A DNA stretch of 64,000 nucleotides from Pigmentiphaga sp. NML030171. Its GTDB lineage: Bacteria; Pseudomonadota; Gammaproteobacteria; Burkholderiales; Burkholderiaceae_B. The stretch lies in the NCBI RefSeq assembly GCF_002188635.1, contig NZ_NINX01000035.1:186001-250000 (forward strand), given 5' to 3'. Each line of letters starts with the position of its first letter. Within the stretch, counting starts at the first letter, position 1. Positions 25,109 through 33,779 of the stretch are shown piece after piece. Position numbers and translations under genes: made by a program. The notes under the pieces were generated by a model. It searched no databases. It was not told the origin of the DNA and saw nothing but the letters and a program-made list of their open reading frames with translations.

Positions 25109-25428
25109 TGGTCCATCCTGTTGAGTAGGTTTTCAAGATCATCGAATCGCTGTTCCCAGAACCCGGCCATCTGGCTGGTCCAGTCGAGCAGCGGAACGAG
25201 CGCGCGGCGCCGGGCGCTGTAGTGCGTCTGGCGTCCCTCATGGCGATCGAGTACGAGGCCGGCCTGTTTCAGCAGACGCAGGTGCTTCGATACGGCCGGC
25301 TGCGAGACGCCGGCCTGGGCGGTCAACGCCGCAACGGTCTGTTCGCCGTGGTGGCACAGGTGTTCGAAAAGGGCGCGCCGGGTGGGATCGGCAAGGGTCC
25401 TGAAGAGCAGGTCTTGAGAGGCGGTCAT
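25105..25428 (-). CDS. ArsR-family transcriptional regulator
   Basis: A 107-residue winged-helix repressor. FRTLADPTRRALFEHL, TVAALTAQAGVSQPAVSKHLRLLKQAGLV and the wing RHEGRQTHYSARRRALVPL are the family's order. It has few Cys (one in the HLC region) and no ELCVCDL metal box, so it is probably a non-metal member of the kind paired with SRPBCC proteins. Two similar dyads lie 11 and 36 bp upstream of its start, consistent with self-repression. Confidence 0.92.
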   Translation of the reverse strand: MTASQDLLFRTLADPTRRALFEHLCHHGEQTVAALTAQAGVSQPAVSKHLRLLKQAGLVLDRHEGRQTHYSARRRALVPLLDWTSQMAGFWEQRFDDLENLLNRMDQ

Positions 25429-25438
25429 GGGTTAATAA

Positions 25439-25479
25439 ATAACCATGTGGTTATGAATAAAGAATAACCACTTGGCTAT
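25439..25479. promoter_or_regulatory. Paired operator sites upstream of arsR
   Basis: ATAACCATGTGGTTAT (25439-25454) is a perfect 7-bp-arm dyad. ATAACCACTTGGCTAT (25464-25479) is a second copy with one arm mismatch, placed 25 bp away. Both lie directly upstream of the ArsR start in AT-rich sequence and probably bind its product. Confidence 0.65.
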
Positions 25480-25556
25480 GAATTCGTCAACTACCCATCC
25501 TTGCCGTGCTGGGCATGGGACTTGCGCCGGTCGAGCTGACGACCCGGGAGCAGACG

Positions 25557-26201
25557 ATGAGCACGCATGCCGAAGCCGATTTGTCCGAGGTGCTGGTGGT
25601 GCCGGACCAGCATCCGGCCACGCTGGAAGCCTGCCGGCGTTGCCGGCTGTGGCACGACGCCACGCAAGGGGTCGGCGGCGAAGGCCCGCGCCATGCGCCC
25701 ATCATGATGGTGGGCGAGCAGCCGGGCGACAAGGAAGACCTGGCGGGCCGGCCCTTCGTGGGGCCCGCCGGTGCGTTGCTGGATGCGGCCCTGGCCGAGG
25801 CGGGGGTGGACCGGGACGTGGACCGGGACGAGGTATTCGTGACCAACGCGGTCAAGCATTTCAAGTGGGCGCAGCGCGGCAAGCGGCGCATGCACAAGAC
25901 CCCCGGACAGCGCGAAATCGAGGCTTGCCGCTATTGGCTGGAGAAGGAGTACGAGGCCGTGGATCCGCGCGTCGTGGTGGCGCTGGGCGCGACGGCGCTC
26001 AAGTCGGTGTTGCATGACTATCGCGCGGGCCTGCGCGACAAGCTGGGCGACGTGCTGGAATGGGAAGGGCGGTTGATCGTGCCCACCTACCATCCTTCGT
26101 ATGCGTTGCGTGCGCCCGATGAGAGCGCTCGCAAGCAGGCCTACGACACCATCGTCTCCGCGCTCAGGCAGGCGGGCCGGCTGGCGCGCGCACGGGCGTA
26201 G
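25557..26201 (+). CDS. UdgX-type uracil-DNA glycosylase
   Basis: A 214-residue member of the uracil-DNA glycosylase superfamily. GEQPGDKEDLAGRPFVGPAG (from residue 53) is motif A of the Fe-S UDGs. KRRMHKTP near 109-116 is the UdgX-specific loop; its His113 corresponds to the residue that forms the covalent bond to uracil-excised DNA in Mycobacterium UdgX. TYHPSYALR is motif C. Only three cysteines (26, 29, 124) are present, so the fourth cluster ligand is not obvious. ATG 25557 has GGAG upstream. It stands alone between the ArsR pair and a convergent SDR. Confidence 0.88.
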   Translation: MSTHAEADLSEVLVVPDQHPATLEACRRCRLWHDATQGVGGEGPRHAPIMMVGEQPGDKEDLAGRPFVGPAGALLDAALAEAGVDRDVDRDEVFVTNAVKHFKWAQRGKRRMHKTPGQREIEACRYWLEKEYEAVDPRVVVALGATALKSVLHDYRAGLRDKLGDVLEWEGRLIVPTYHPSYALRAPDESARKQAYDTIVSALRQAGRLARARA

Positions 26202-26226
26202 CCGAAGCCTCCGGCGTAGGCAGGGT

Positions 26227-27225
26227 TCAGGACCGCCGGGCGTGGGCAACTCCCAGCACGGCACCCACCAGTACCACCGCGCAGGCGGCCAGCATGGGCG
26301 CGCGGCCACGGGTCGCCATGTGCGTATAGGCGCTATGGCGCCGCCCGCGTTGGGGATAGGCGGGAGTATCGTCCCGGCCCGGGGATTCCAGCCCATCGTC
26401 TCGCGAGCGGGATGGGATGCCGGTGCGCTGGTGCTTGATCAGCCAACTCCCCATGCGGTCGGCCAGGCCGGGCATGCGCTGCCCGAATTGTCCGATCGCC
26501 TTGGCGGCGCTGCCTACGTAAAGGTCGCGGCGCGGATGCTCTGCGGCGTACAGGATGGCGCGGGCCGCTACCTCGGGAGCGTAGACCGGAGGCGGCAGGC
26601 GCGGTTCGACGTCCATGTAATTGCGGGCATGGGCGGTGAAGCCCGTCGCGGATGCCGGCTTGATCAGAGTGACCGAGACGGGCGCGCCTTCGTTTTCCAG
26701 CTCCATGCGCAGCGCATCGGTGAAGCCCTTGACCGCGTGCTTGGAGGCGGAATACGCGCCTTGCAGCGGCACGGCGCGGTCCGACACTTCGCTGCCCACG
26801 TTGATCAGGGCGCCGCCATGTTCGCGCAGATGTCCCACGGCCACGATGGAGCCGTAGACCACGCCCCAGTAATTCGTGTCGAAGAGTTTGCGCTGGTCTT
26901 CGACCGGCACGTCCTCGACCCTGCCGAAGATCGAAACGCCGGCGTTGTTGATCCAGGTATCCACGGTGCCATGGGCTTCCAGCGCCGCCTGCAGCAACCG
27001 TTCGTGGTCTTCACGCTTGCCGACGTCCATCTGCACGGCAATGGCCTGGCCGCCGTCAGCACGCAGTTCCTCGACCAGCGTGTCCAGGCGCTCCTGGTCG
27101 CGGCAGGCCAGTACCAGGCGGGCGCCGCGCCGCGCGGCCTCGCGGGCCGTGGCCAGGCCTATCCCGCTGCTGGCGCCGGTAATGACGACGACCTGGTCCG
27201 ACAGTTTTTTCAGGCGATATTTCAT
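26227..27225 (-). CDS. Short-chain dehydrogenase/reductase with C-terminal membrane anchor
   Basis: A 332-residue SDR. VVVITGASSGIGLATAREAARRGARLVLACR is the Rossmann nucleotide site, NNAGVS the structural motif, and YSASKHAV the catalytic Tyr-x3-Lys. After the core at about residue 260 there is a basic, polar tail, then a hydrophobic segment near the end (MLAACAVVLVGAVLGVAHA), so the enzyme is probably tail-anchored. AAGGAG precedes ATG 27225. Divergent from the dehydrogenase at 27341. Substrate unknown. Confidence 0.9.
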   Translation of the reverse strand: MKYRLKKLSDQVVVITGASSGIGLATAREAARRGARLVLACRDQERLDTLVEELRADGGQAIAVQMDVGKREDHERLLQAALEAHGTVDTWINNAGVSIFGRVEDVPVEDQRKLFDTNYWGVVYGSIVAVGHLREHGGALINVGSEVSDRAVPLQGAYSASKHAVKGFTDALRMELENEGAPVSVTLIKPASATGFTAHARNYMDVEPRLPPPVYAPEVAARAILYAAEHPRRDLYVGSAAKAIGQFGQRMPGLADRMGSWLIKHQRTGIPSRSRDDGLESPGRDDTPAYPQRGRRHSAYTHMATRGRAPMLAACAVVLVGAVLGVAHARRS

Positions 27226-27340
27226 GGGGACGCTCCTTGCTTGCTCGTCGCTGTGCTTGCGCAGGAAGCGTGCCCGCCGGCGGACGGCTATCATCCCTCG
27301 CATGCGGCGCGGGCCGCCCCTCGGACTGGAGCAGCGTTTC

Positions 27341-28228
27341 ATGAGTACATCCCGTCATTTCGGCTTCCTCGGACTCGGCAACATGGGGCTGCCCATGGCG
27401 CGGCGCCTGCTTGCGGCGGGCCATGCGCTCACCGTGTGGAACCGCAATGCCGGCAGGGCGGCCGAGCTGGTCGCGGCCGGCGCGAATCTGGCAGGCACGC
27501 CCGCGCAGGTGCTGCAGGCGGCGGACGTGGTGGGGATTTGCGTCAAGGATGGGGCGGCGGTCGAGTCGGTGGCGTTCGGCCCGGATGGCCTGGCCAGTGC
27601 CGGCCGGCAGGGCGCGGGGAAGGTGGTGATCGATTTCTCGACCATAGAGCCCGGGCAGGCGCGCGATTTCGGCCGCCGCCTGCGCGACCGGACCGGCGCG
27701 TCCTGGCTGGATGCGCCCGTGTCGGGCGGCGTGCCGGGCGCCGAGGGCGGCACGCTGATCTGCTTCGTCGGCGGCGAGGCCACGGATCTCGAGAAGGCGG
27801 GGCCGTTCCTGGCGCCGCTGACTTCGCGCGTGACCCATATGGGACCGGCCGGTGCGGGCCAGACCACCAAGATATGCAACCAGATGATCGTCGCGGTGAA
27901 CGTGCTCACGATCGCCGAGACCTACGGCCTCGCGCGGCGCGCCGGCGTGGACGTCGAGCGCCTGGCGCCGGCGCTGGCGGGCGGTTTCGCGGATTCGCAG
28001 CCCTTGCAGATCTTCGGGCCGGCGATGGCCGCCGGCCGTTTCCAGCCCACGCGCACGGCGGTCGAGCTGATGGCCAAGGACATCGGTATTTCGCAGCGCA
28101 TGGCGGTCGAGTTCGTTGCGCGGACGCCGGTCTCGGCGTTCTGCTCGGGGCTGTACGAACAGGTTCGGGAGCACGAGCCGGAGGTCTTCATGGGCGATGT
28201 GGCGGGGCTGGTGCGGCGCTACGAGTGA
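27341..28228 (+). CDS. NAD(P)-dependent beta-hydroxyacid dehydrogenase (3-hydroxyisobutyrate dehydrogenase family)
   Basis: A 295-residue enzyme. FGFLGLGNMGLPMARRL is the N-terminal GxGxxG site, DAPVSGGVPGAEGGTL the substrate-binding region, and GPAGAGQTTKICNQM contains the catalytic Lys. The helical C-terminal domain ends with KDIGISQRMAVE. The family reduces or oxidises beta-hydroxyacids such as 3-hydroxyisobutyrate or tartronate semialdehyde; the substrate cannot be told here. ATG 27341 follows GGAG at 9 bp. Confidence 0.9.
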   Translation: MSTSRHFGFLGLGNMGLPMARRLLAAGHALTVWNRNAGRAAELVAAGANLAGTPAQVLQAADVVGICVKDGAAVESVAFGPDGLASAGRQGAGKVVIDFSTIEPGQARDFGRRLRDRTGASWLDAPVSGGVPGAEGGTLICFVGGEATDLEKAGPFLAPLTSRVTHMGPAGAGQTTKICNQMIVAVNVLTIAETYGLARRAGVDVERLAPALAGGFADSQPLQIFGPAMAAGRFQPTRTAVELMAKDIGISQRMAVEFVARTPVSAFCSGLYEQVREHEPEVFMGDVAGLVRRYE

Positions 28229-28309
28229 AGGCGGCGCTGTCACCGAACCGTCATTGATGTAACGCTGCTAAAGCGCCGTCCGGTCCGGGCCGATAAACGG
28301 AATGACGTG

Positions 28310-28341
28310 CAACGGCGGGGTTCTCCGGAACCCCGCCGTTG
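28310..28341 (+). terminator. Strong hairpin between dehydrogenase and chemoreceptor genes
   Basis: CAACGGCGGGGTTC and GAACCCCGCCGTTG form a perfect 14-bp stem around TCCG. Only a weak T-rich tail (CCGTTTG) follows. Confidence 0.6.
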
Positions 28342-28374
28342 CCGTTTGTGGCCTAGGATTTTCATCAGGACGTC

Positions 28375-30039
28375 ATGAAGATACGCAGCAAATTGTTCGC
28401 CTTGGGGGCCGCCGGCATCGTGGCGATCGCGGTCGTGGCCGGTTGCTCGGTGGTGGGGCTGTTGCGCCTGAGCGCGGCGGTGGACGACTACGCGCAGCGG
28501 CGGGTGCCGGCGCTGGTGGCGCTGGGCGCGCTGAGGGAAGGGCAGGTGCAGATCGCCCGCCACAGCCTGGAGCCGCTGCAGTGGGCAGACGAGTATTCCA
28601 TCGAGGCGCGCAACGAATGGGAGCGCATGCTGCAGTCGAAGGGCCGCACCTGGGCAGCGATGGAAGCCGCGCGGGCCGCCCTGTCCGAAGCGCCCGCCAC
28701 CGATGCCGAGGCCGAGTCGCTGCGCACCTTCGATGCGGCGTTCCATGCTTGGGCAGAAAAGGAAAAACCGCTTACCGATCTGCTCAAGCAACTGGTGGAG
28801 GTGGACAGCGAGGAGCGACAGCGCTTCCTGCTCCTGAAATACCTGGCCGCCTACTCGGCGCAGGAGTCTTACTACGTGCAGGCGCAGCAGGCCATGCAGG
28901 CCCTGGCGGAGGCCGGCGCGCAGGCGGCCGCCGAGAGGGCGGCGCAACTGCGGCAGGCCAGCCGGGGCCTGGCAAGCCTGATCGCAGGCGTGGGACTCGC
29001 GGCCATCCTGTTGATGCTGGCCGGCGCCTGGCGCGCGGGGCGCGCCATCGTGGGCGCGATCGACGGCATGCGCGCGCGCCTGGCATCGATCGCCGACGAC
29101 CTGGATTTCCGCCCCCGCGCGGACGTGCGCGGCAATGACGAGGTGGCCGACATGGCGCGCGCGCTGGACCGGCTGGTGGCGCGCATGCGCACGTCGCTGG
29201 CGACCATGCAGGGCCTGTCGGCGACCATGAACGCCGCCGGCGACGAGGTGTCCGCCGGCGCGGCCGAGGTGGCCGGGGGCGCGGCCCGCCAGAACGACGC
29301 CGCCGGGCGCATGGCGGTGTCCATGCAGGCGGTGGCCGCCAGCATGGCGCAGGTGGCGGAGTCGGTGGAGGAGGCGATCGGCCTGTCGCGCGACGCCTGT
29401 GGCCTGGCCGAGCGCGGCGGCGAACTGATCGGGACGGCGGGCGGCCGGATGGATGCGATCGCCGGCCGGATGGCGGCGGCGTCGCGGGCGCTGGACGCGC
29501 TGGGCCGCCATGGCGAGTCGATCCGCCACGTGGCCAGGCTGATCTCCGACATCGCCGGGCAGACCAAGCTGCTGTCCCTGAACGCGGCGATCGAGGCGGC
29601 GCGGGCGGGCGAGGACGGCCGGGGCTTCGCGGTCGTGGCCGAGCAGGTCAGGACGCTGGCCGAGAAAAGCGCGGCATCCAGCTCGCAGATCGGCCAGACC
29701 GTGGAGCGTATCGCCGATGAAACGATGGCGGCCGCCGAGCTGATGCGGGAGGTGGTGGATGCCGTGACGGTGGGGCAGGCCAGCGCCGGGGAGGCGGGCC
29801 GTTTCATGGGTGAACTGCGCGCCGGTTCCGAGCAGGCCGCCCGGGTGGTGGCCGCCATCGGGCAGGCGCTGCGCGAGCAGTCGTCGCTGAACGACGGCGT
29901 CGCCCGCCACGTGGGCGACGTCGCCGGCATGGCCGGGCATTACCGGGAGGCGGCCGGCGCCATGGCGGCCCAGGCCGCCAGCCTGCGTGAAACCGTTCGT
30001 ACGGTCGACGAAACCGTCAATTCGTTCAGGGTGTCGTAA
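28375..30039 (+). CDS. Methyl-accepting chemotaxis protein
   Basis: A 554-residue transmembrane chemoreceptor. TM1 lies at about residues 7-29 and TM2 near 199-221, flanking a mostly helical periplasmic ligand domain of about 165 residues. A HAMP domain follows (to about 280), then the signalling domain, whose hairpin tip has DIAGQTKLLSLNAAIEAA and GRGFAVVAEQVRTLAEKSA near 390-430. It should modulate CheA through CheW. No C-terminal CheR-tether pentapeptide is seen. AGGA precedes ATG 28375. The ligand is unknown. Confidence 0.93.
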   Translation: MKIRSKLFALGAAGIVAIAVVAGCSVVGLLRLSAAVDDYAQRRVPALVALGALREGQVQIARHSLEPLQWADEYSIEARNEWERMLQSKGRTWAAMEAARAALSEAPATDAEAESLRTFDAAFHAWAEKEKPLTDLLKQLVEVDSEERQRFLLLKYLAAYSAQESYYVQAQQAMQALAEAGAQAAAERAAQLRQASRGLASLIAGVGLAAILLMLAGAWRAGRAIVGAIDGMRARLASIADDLDFRPRADVRGNDEVADMARALDRLVARMRTSLATMQGLSATMNAAGDEVSAGAAEVAGGAARQNDAAGRMAVSMQAVAASMAQVAESVEEAIGLSRDACGLAERGGELIGTAGGRMDAIAGRMAAASRALDALGRHGESIRHVARLISDIAGQTKLLSLNAAIEAARAGEDGRGFAVVAEQVRTLAEKSAASSSQIGQTVERIADETMAAAELMREVVDAVTVGQASAGEAGRFMGELRAGSEQAARVVAAIGQALREQSSLNDGVARHVGDVAGMAGHYREAAGAMAAQAASLRETVRTVDETVNSFRVS

Positions 30040-30431
30040 GCCTTGCCGGACGCCGTTTTTCCTGGGATGCGAGGGCACGGAGGCGTTTCGGTTGACTCAG
30101 GGTTTGCGCTATACTTGCGGGCGGACGAGCGTGGGAATGAAACATGCATGTCCGACAGTTACCGCAGTAGCCGGTAAGACAGTTTTGGTTTTGCGCCGAC
30201 AGTTTTTGTGTCGACACGCGCTGGCTTCACAACGCAGCGGTCCGCGCAAAAACATACATCCTTGCATGTAAGCACACGCGGGTGGTCTAGAATGGCGCCG
30301 GCTCCGGACGGGGCGAACAGGCGGCATTCGGCTTGTCCGCCGCAGGGAAGTCTGGTCCGCATCCTGCCGATTTTGCAAATGACGCCTCGGGCACCTTTCA
30401 TGTCCGTGGCGTGACTCGAACAGGTTAGCTG
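30040..30431. other. Non-coding stretch before the nuo operon
   Basis: A 392-bp gap holding the likely nuo promoter region. Seen in it: TTGACT (30092-30097) and TATACT (30110-30115), only 12 bp apart and so not a normal pair; TAGAAT (30288-30293), a possible -10 about 140 bp before nuoA; and a 10-bp palindrome GTGTCGACAC (30208-30217). No gene or RNA was recognised, and there is no second copy of the tRNA-Leu 3' end. Confidence 0.5.
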
Positions 30432-30791
30432 ATGAATATCGAGAGTTACCTTCCTGTCCTGCTGTTCATCATCGTGGGCAGCGTCATCGGTTTCGCGCTG
30501 ATGTTCCTGGGCTCCGTGATCGGCCCGAACCGGCCGGACAGCGAAAAGCTCTCTCCGTACGAATGCGGCTTCGAGGCCTTCGAGGACGCGCGCATGAAGT
30601 TCGACGTGCGCTACTACCTCGTCGCCATCCTGTTCATCCTGTTCGATCTCGAGATCGCGTTTCTGTTTCCGTGGGCCATGGCCAACGAGCAGGTTGGCCT
30701 GCTCGGTTTCGGGACCGTGGCGGTATTTCTGGCCGTTCTCGTGATCGGCTTCATCTACGAATGGAAAAAGGGCGCGCTGGACTGGGAGTGA
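30432..30791 (+). CDS. nuoA: NADH-quinone oxidoreductase subunit A
   Basis: A 119-residue three-helix subunit of complex [23 protein letters not shown] is helix 1; [44 protein letters not shown] is the strongly conserved loop and helix 2 that contact the quinone region; the C-terminus ends [11 protein letters not shown]. First gene of the nuo operon, 36 bp before nuoB. Confidence 0.97.
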   Translation: MNIESYLPVLLFIIVGSVIGFALMFLGSVIGPNRPDSEKLSPYECGFEAFEDARMKFDVRYYLVAILFILFDLEIAFLFPWAMANEQVGLLGFGTVAVFLAVLVIGFIYEWKKGALDWE

Positions 30792-30827
30792 TCCCAGCGG
30801 CACGCCGAAGGACATCGGGTTTCATTC

Positions 30828-31304
30828 ATGGCTATCGACGGAATTCTCAACGAAGGCTTCATCACCACGACCGCCGACAAGGTCATCAACTGGGCCAAGA
30901 CTGGGTCGCTGTGGCCCATGACCTTCGGCCTGGCCTGTTGCGCGGTCGAAATGATGCACGCGGGCGCGGCCCGCTACGACCTGGACCGCTTCGGCATCAT
31001 CTTCCGGCCCAGCCCGCGCCAGTCCGACCTGATGATCGTGGCCGGCACGCTGTGCAACAAGATGGCGCCGGCCCTGCGCAAGGTCTACGACCAGATGCCG
31101 GAGCCGCGCTGGGTGGTCTCCATGGGCTCGTGCGCCAACGGCGGCGGGTATTATCACTATTCCTATTCGGTGGTGCGCGGCTGCGATCGCATCGTGCCGG
31201 TCGACGTCTACGTCCCGGGCTGCCCCCCCACCGCCGAAGCGCTGGTGTACGGCTTGCTGCAATTGCAGAACAAGATCCGCCGCACCAACACCATCGCGCG
31301 TTGA
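30828..31304 (+). CDS. nuoB: NADH-quinone oxidoreductase subunit B
   Basis: A 158-residue peripheral-arm subunit carrying Fe-S cluster N2, the last electron carrier before quinone. [24 protein letters not shown] has the adjacent Cys pair, and [11 protein letters not shown] and [13 protein letters not shown] supply the other cluster cysteines. Follows nuoA by 36 bp; nuoC begins 90 bp later. Confidence 0.97.
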   Translation: MAIDGILNEGFITTTADKVINWAKTGSLWPMTFGLACCAVEMMHAGAARYDLDRFGIIFRPSPRQSDLMIVAGTLCNKMAPALRKVYDQMPEPRWVVSMGSCANGGGYYHYSYSVVRGCDRIVPVDVYVPGCPPTAEALVYGLLQLQNKIRRTNTIAR

Positions 31305-31394
31305 CGTCGATGCCGGTGCGCGCGCTTTCCACTCCCATCCTTCCGCCCGGACTGGCCCAGGCCCGTCCGGCGTCGTCTTTTGATCCGAGCGCTC

Positions 31395-31988
31395 ATGACC
31401 AAGCTTGAAACCCTGCGCCAGAATCTGCTGAGCGCCTTGGGCGAAGATATCCGCCTGACTCTCGCCCTGGGCGAGCTGACGCTCGAGGTGCCGGTGGACC
31501 GGTACGTGGAAGTGTGCCGGACGCTGCGCGACGATGCCGGGCTGAGCTTCGAGAGCTGCATCGACCTGTGCGGCGTCGACTACTCCACCTACGGCAACGA
31601 GGTGCGCGAGACCGGGCGCTTCGCCGTGGTGCTGCACCTGATCTCGATCGCCCACAACTGGCGCCTGCGCGTGCGCACCTACGCGGCCGACGACGACATG
31701 CCGGTCGTGCCCTCGCTGGTGGACGTCTGGCCCGGCGTCAACTGGTACGAGCGCGAGGCTTTCGATTTCTACGGCGTGCTGTTCGAGGGACACCCCGACC
31801 TGCGCCGCATCCTGACCGACTACGGCTTCATCGGCCATCCCTTCCGCAAGGACTTCCCGCTGTCGGGCAACGTCGAGATGCGTTTCGACCCCGAGCAGAA
31901 GCGGGTCATCTACCAGCCCGTCACCATCGAGCCGCGCGAAGTCACGCCGCGCGTCATTCGTGAAGATGGCTACGGAGCAGGGCGCTAA
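31395..31988 (+). CDS. nuoC: NADH-quinone oxidoreductase subunit C
   Basis: A 197-residue connecting subunit. The signature ERE(A)[18 protein letters not shown] and the ending [12 protein letters not shown] are the 30-kDa subunit hallmarks. It is separate from nuoD, not fused as in E. coli. ATG 31395 fits the family start; an in-frame ATG at 31380 is less likely. The nuoD ATG is two bases after its stop. Confidence 0.96.
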   Translation: MTKLETLRQNLLSALGEDIRLTLALGELTLEVPVDRYVEVCRTLRDDAGLSFESCIDLCGVDYSTYGNEVRETGRFAVVLHLISIAHNWRLRVRTYAADDDMPVVPSLVDVWPGVNWYEREAFDFYGVLFEGHPDLRRILTDYGFIGHPFRKDFPLSGNVEMRFDPEQKRVIYQPVTIEPREVTPRVIREDGYGAGR

Positions 31989-31990
31989 TC

Positions 31991-33244
31991 ATGGCAGAGA
32001 TCAAGAACTACACCCTCAACTTCGGTCCCCAGCACCCGGCCGCGCACGGCGTACTGCGCCTGGTGCTGGAACTGGACGGCGAAGTCATCCAGCGCGCCGA
32101 CCCCCATATCGGGCTGCTGCACCGGGCCACCGAAAAGCTGGCCGAGCACAAGACCTTCCTGCAGGCCTTGCCCTACATGGACCGTCTCGACTACGTGTCC
32201 ATGATGTGCAACGAGCACGCCTACGTCATGGCGATCGAGAAGCTGCTGGGCGTGGAAGTGCCGCTGCGGGCGCAGTACATCCGGGTGATGTTCGACGAGA
32301 TCACCCGCGTCCTGAACCACCTGATGTCGCTGGGTTCGCACGCGCTGGACGTGGGCGCGATGGCGGTGTTCCTGTATGCCTTCCGCGAGCGCGAGGACCT
32401 GATGGACTGCTACGAGGCGGTCTCGGGCGCCCGCATGCACGCGGCCTACTATCGCCCGGGCGGCGTCTACCGCGACCTGCCCGAGCGCATGCCGCAGTAT
32501 CGCCCCAGCAAGCTGCGCAGCGACAAGGAAATGAAGGCCCTGAACGATGACCGCTCGGGCTCGCTGCTCGACTTCATCGAGTCCTTCACCAACCGCTTCC
32601 CCGGCTACATCGACGAGTACGAGACCCTGCTGACCGACAACCGGATCTGGAAACAGCGCCTGGTCGACGTCGGCATCGTCAGCCCCGAGCGCGCCAAGGC
32701 GCTGGGCTTCACCGGCCCCATGCTGCGCGGTTCGGGCATCGAGTGGGACCTGCGCAAGATGCAGCCCTACGAGGTCTACGACCTGGTCGACTTCGACGTG
32801 CCGGTGGGCACGAACGGCGACTGCTACGACCGCTACCTCGTCCGCATCGAGGAAATGCGCCAGAGCAACCGCATCATCAAGCAGTGCGTGGAATGGCTGC
32901 GCAACAATCCCGGCCCCGTCATGACGAGCAACCACAAGGTCGCTCCGCCCAGCCGCGCCGAGATGAAGACCAGCATGGAAGAGCTGATCCACCATTTCAA
33001 GCTCTTCACCGAAGGTTTCCACGTGCCTCCGGGCGAGGCCTATGCCGCGGTCGAACACCCCAAGGGCGAATTCGGCATCTACCTGGTGTCGGACGGTGCG
33101 AACAAGCCGTACCGCCTGAAGATCCGCGCCCCGGGCTTTGCCCACTTGCAATCGCTGGACGAGATGGCGCGCGGCCACATGATCGCCGACGCCGTCACGA
33201 TTATCGGCACGCAGGACATCGTGTTCGGCGAGATCGACCGCTGA
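31991..33244 (+). CDS. nuoD: NADH-quinone oxidoreductase subunit D
   Basis: A 417-residue 49-kDa subunit that forms the quinone pocket with Nuo[22 protein letters not shown] holds the quinone-pocket His, [17 protein letters not shown] and [13 protein letters not shown] follow, and the C-terminus has [41 protein letters not shown] in segments as expected. Full family length. Confidence 0.97.
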   Translation: MAEIKNYTLNFGPQHPAAHGVLRLVLELDGEVIQRADPHIGLLHRATEKLAEHKTFLQALPYMDRLDYVSMMCNEHAYVMAIEKLLGVEVPLRAQYIRVMFDEITRVLNHLMSLGSHALDVGAMAVFLYAFREREDLMDCYEAVSGARMHAAYYRPGGVYRDLPERMPQYRPSKLRSDKEMKALNDDRSGSLLDFIESFTNRFPGYIDEYETLLTDNRIWKQRLVDVGIVSPERAKALGFTGPMLRGSGIEWDLRKMQPYEVYDLVDFDVPVGTNGDCYDRYLVRIEEMRQSNRIIKQCVEWLRNNPGPVMTSNHKVAPPSRAEMKTSMEELIHHFKLFTEGFHVPPGEAYAAVEHPKGEFGIYLVSDGANKPYRLKIRAPGFAHLQSLDEMARGHMIADAVTIIGTQDIVFGEIDR

Positions 33245-33248
33245 ACCC

Positions 33249-33779
33249 ATGACCGCGTCCCAACCGGATACCACCATGCTGCTTTCCGAACAGGCCCTCA
33301 AGAAGATCGACCGCGAAGTCTCCAAGTACCCGGCCGAGCAGAAACAGTCCGCCGTGATGGCGGCGCTGGCCATCGCGCAGGACGAGAAGGGCTGGCTGTC
33401 GCAAGAGGTGATGGAAGAAGTCGCGAACGTCCTCGGCATGCCCCCCATCGCCGTGCAGGAAGTCGCGACCTTCTACAACATGTACAACCTCAAGCCCATG
33501 GGGCAGTACAAGATCTCGGTCTGCACCAACCTGCCCTGTGCCCTGCGCGACGGCGAGAAGGCCGGGCATCACCTGAAGCAGAAGCTGGGCATCGATTATC
33601 GGGAAACGACCGCGGACGGCGTGTTCACGCTGCTCGAGGGCGAATGCATGGGGGCCTGCGGCGACGCGCCCGTGCTGCTGGTGAACAACAAGCGTATGTG
33701 CATTCAGATGTCCGAGGCCAAGCTCGACGCGCTCGTCGATGAGTTGAAGGCCGAGGCGAATGCCGGAGGTGCAAAATGA
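33249..33779 (+). CDS. nuoE: NADH-quinone oxidoreductase subunit E
   Basis: A 176-residue thioredoxin-fold subunit with the 2Fe-2S cluster N1a. CTNLPC in the middle and [11 protein letters not shown] near residue 140 give the four cluster cysteines. Family homologues usually start at [15 protein letters not shown], so ATG 33276 is an alternative to 33249; neither has a strong ribosome site. The stop overlaps the nuoF ATG by 4 bp. Confidence 0.95.
   Translation: MTASQPDTTMLLSEQALKKIDREVSKYPAEQKQSAVMAALAIAQDEKGWLSQEVMEEVANVLGMPPIAVQEVATFYNMYNLKPMGQYKISVCTNLPCALRDGEKAGHHLKQKLGIDYRETTADGVFTLLEGECMGACGDAPVLLVNNKRMCIQMSEAKLDALVDELKAEANAGGAK

Noticed and set aside
30092-30115. TTGACT and TATACT as a sigma-70 promoter for nuo.
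   Set aside because: The spacing is only 12 bp, too short for a normal promoter; kept only as a note in the gap entry.
24235-30431. Genomic island integrated at tRNA-Leu.
   Set aside because: No integrase and no repeat of the tRNA 3' end before nuoA were found; only an accessory block can be claimed.
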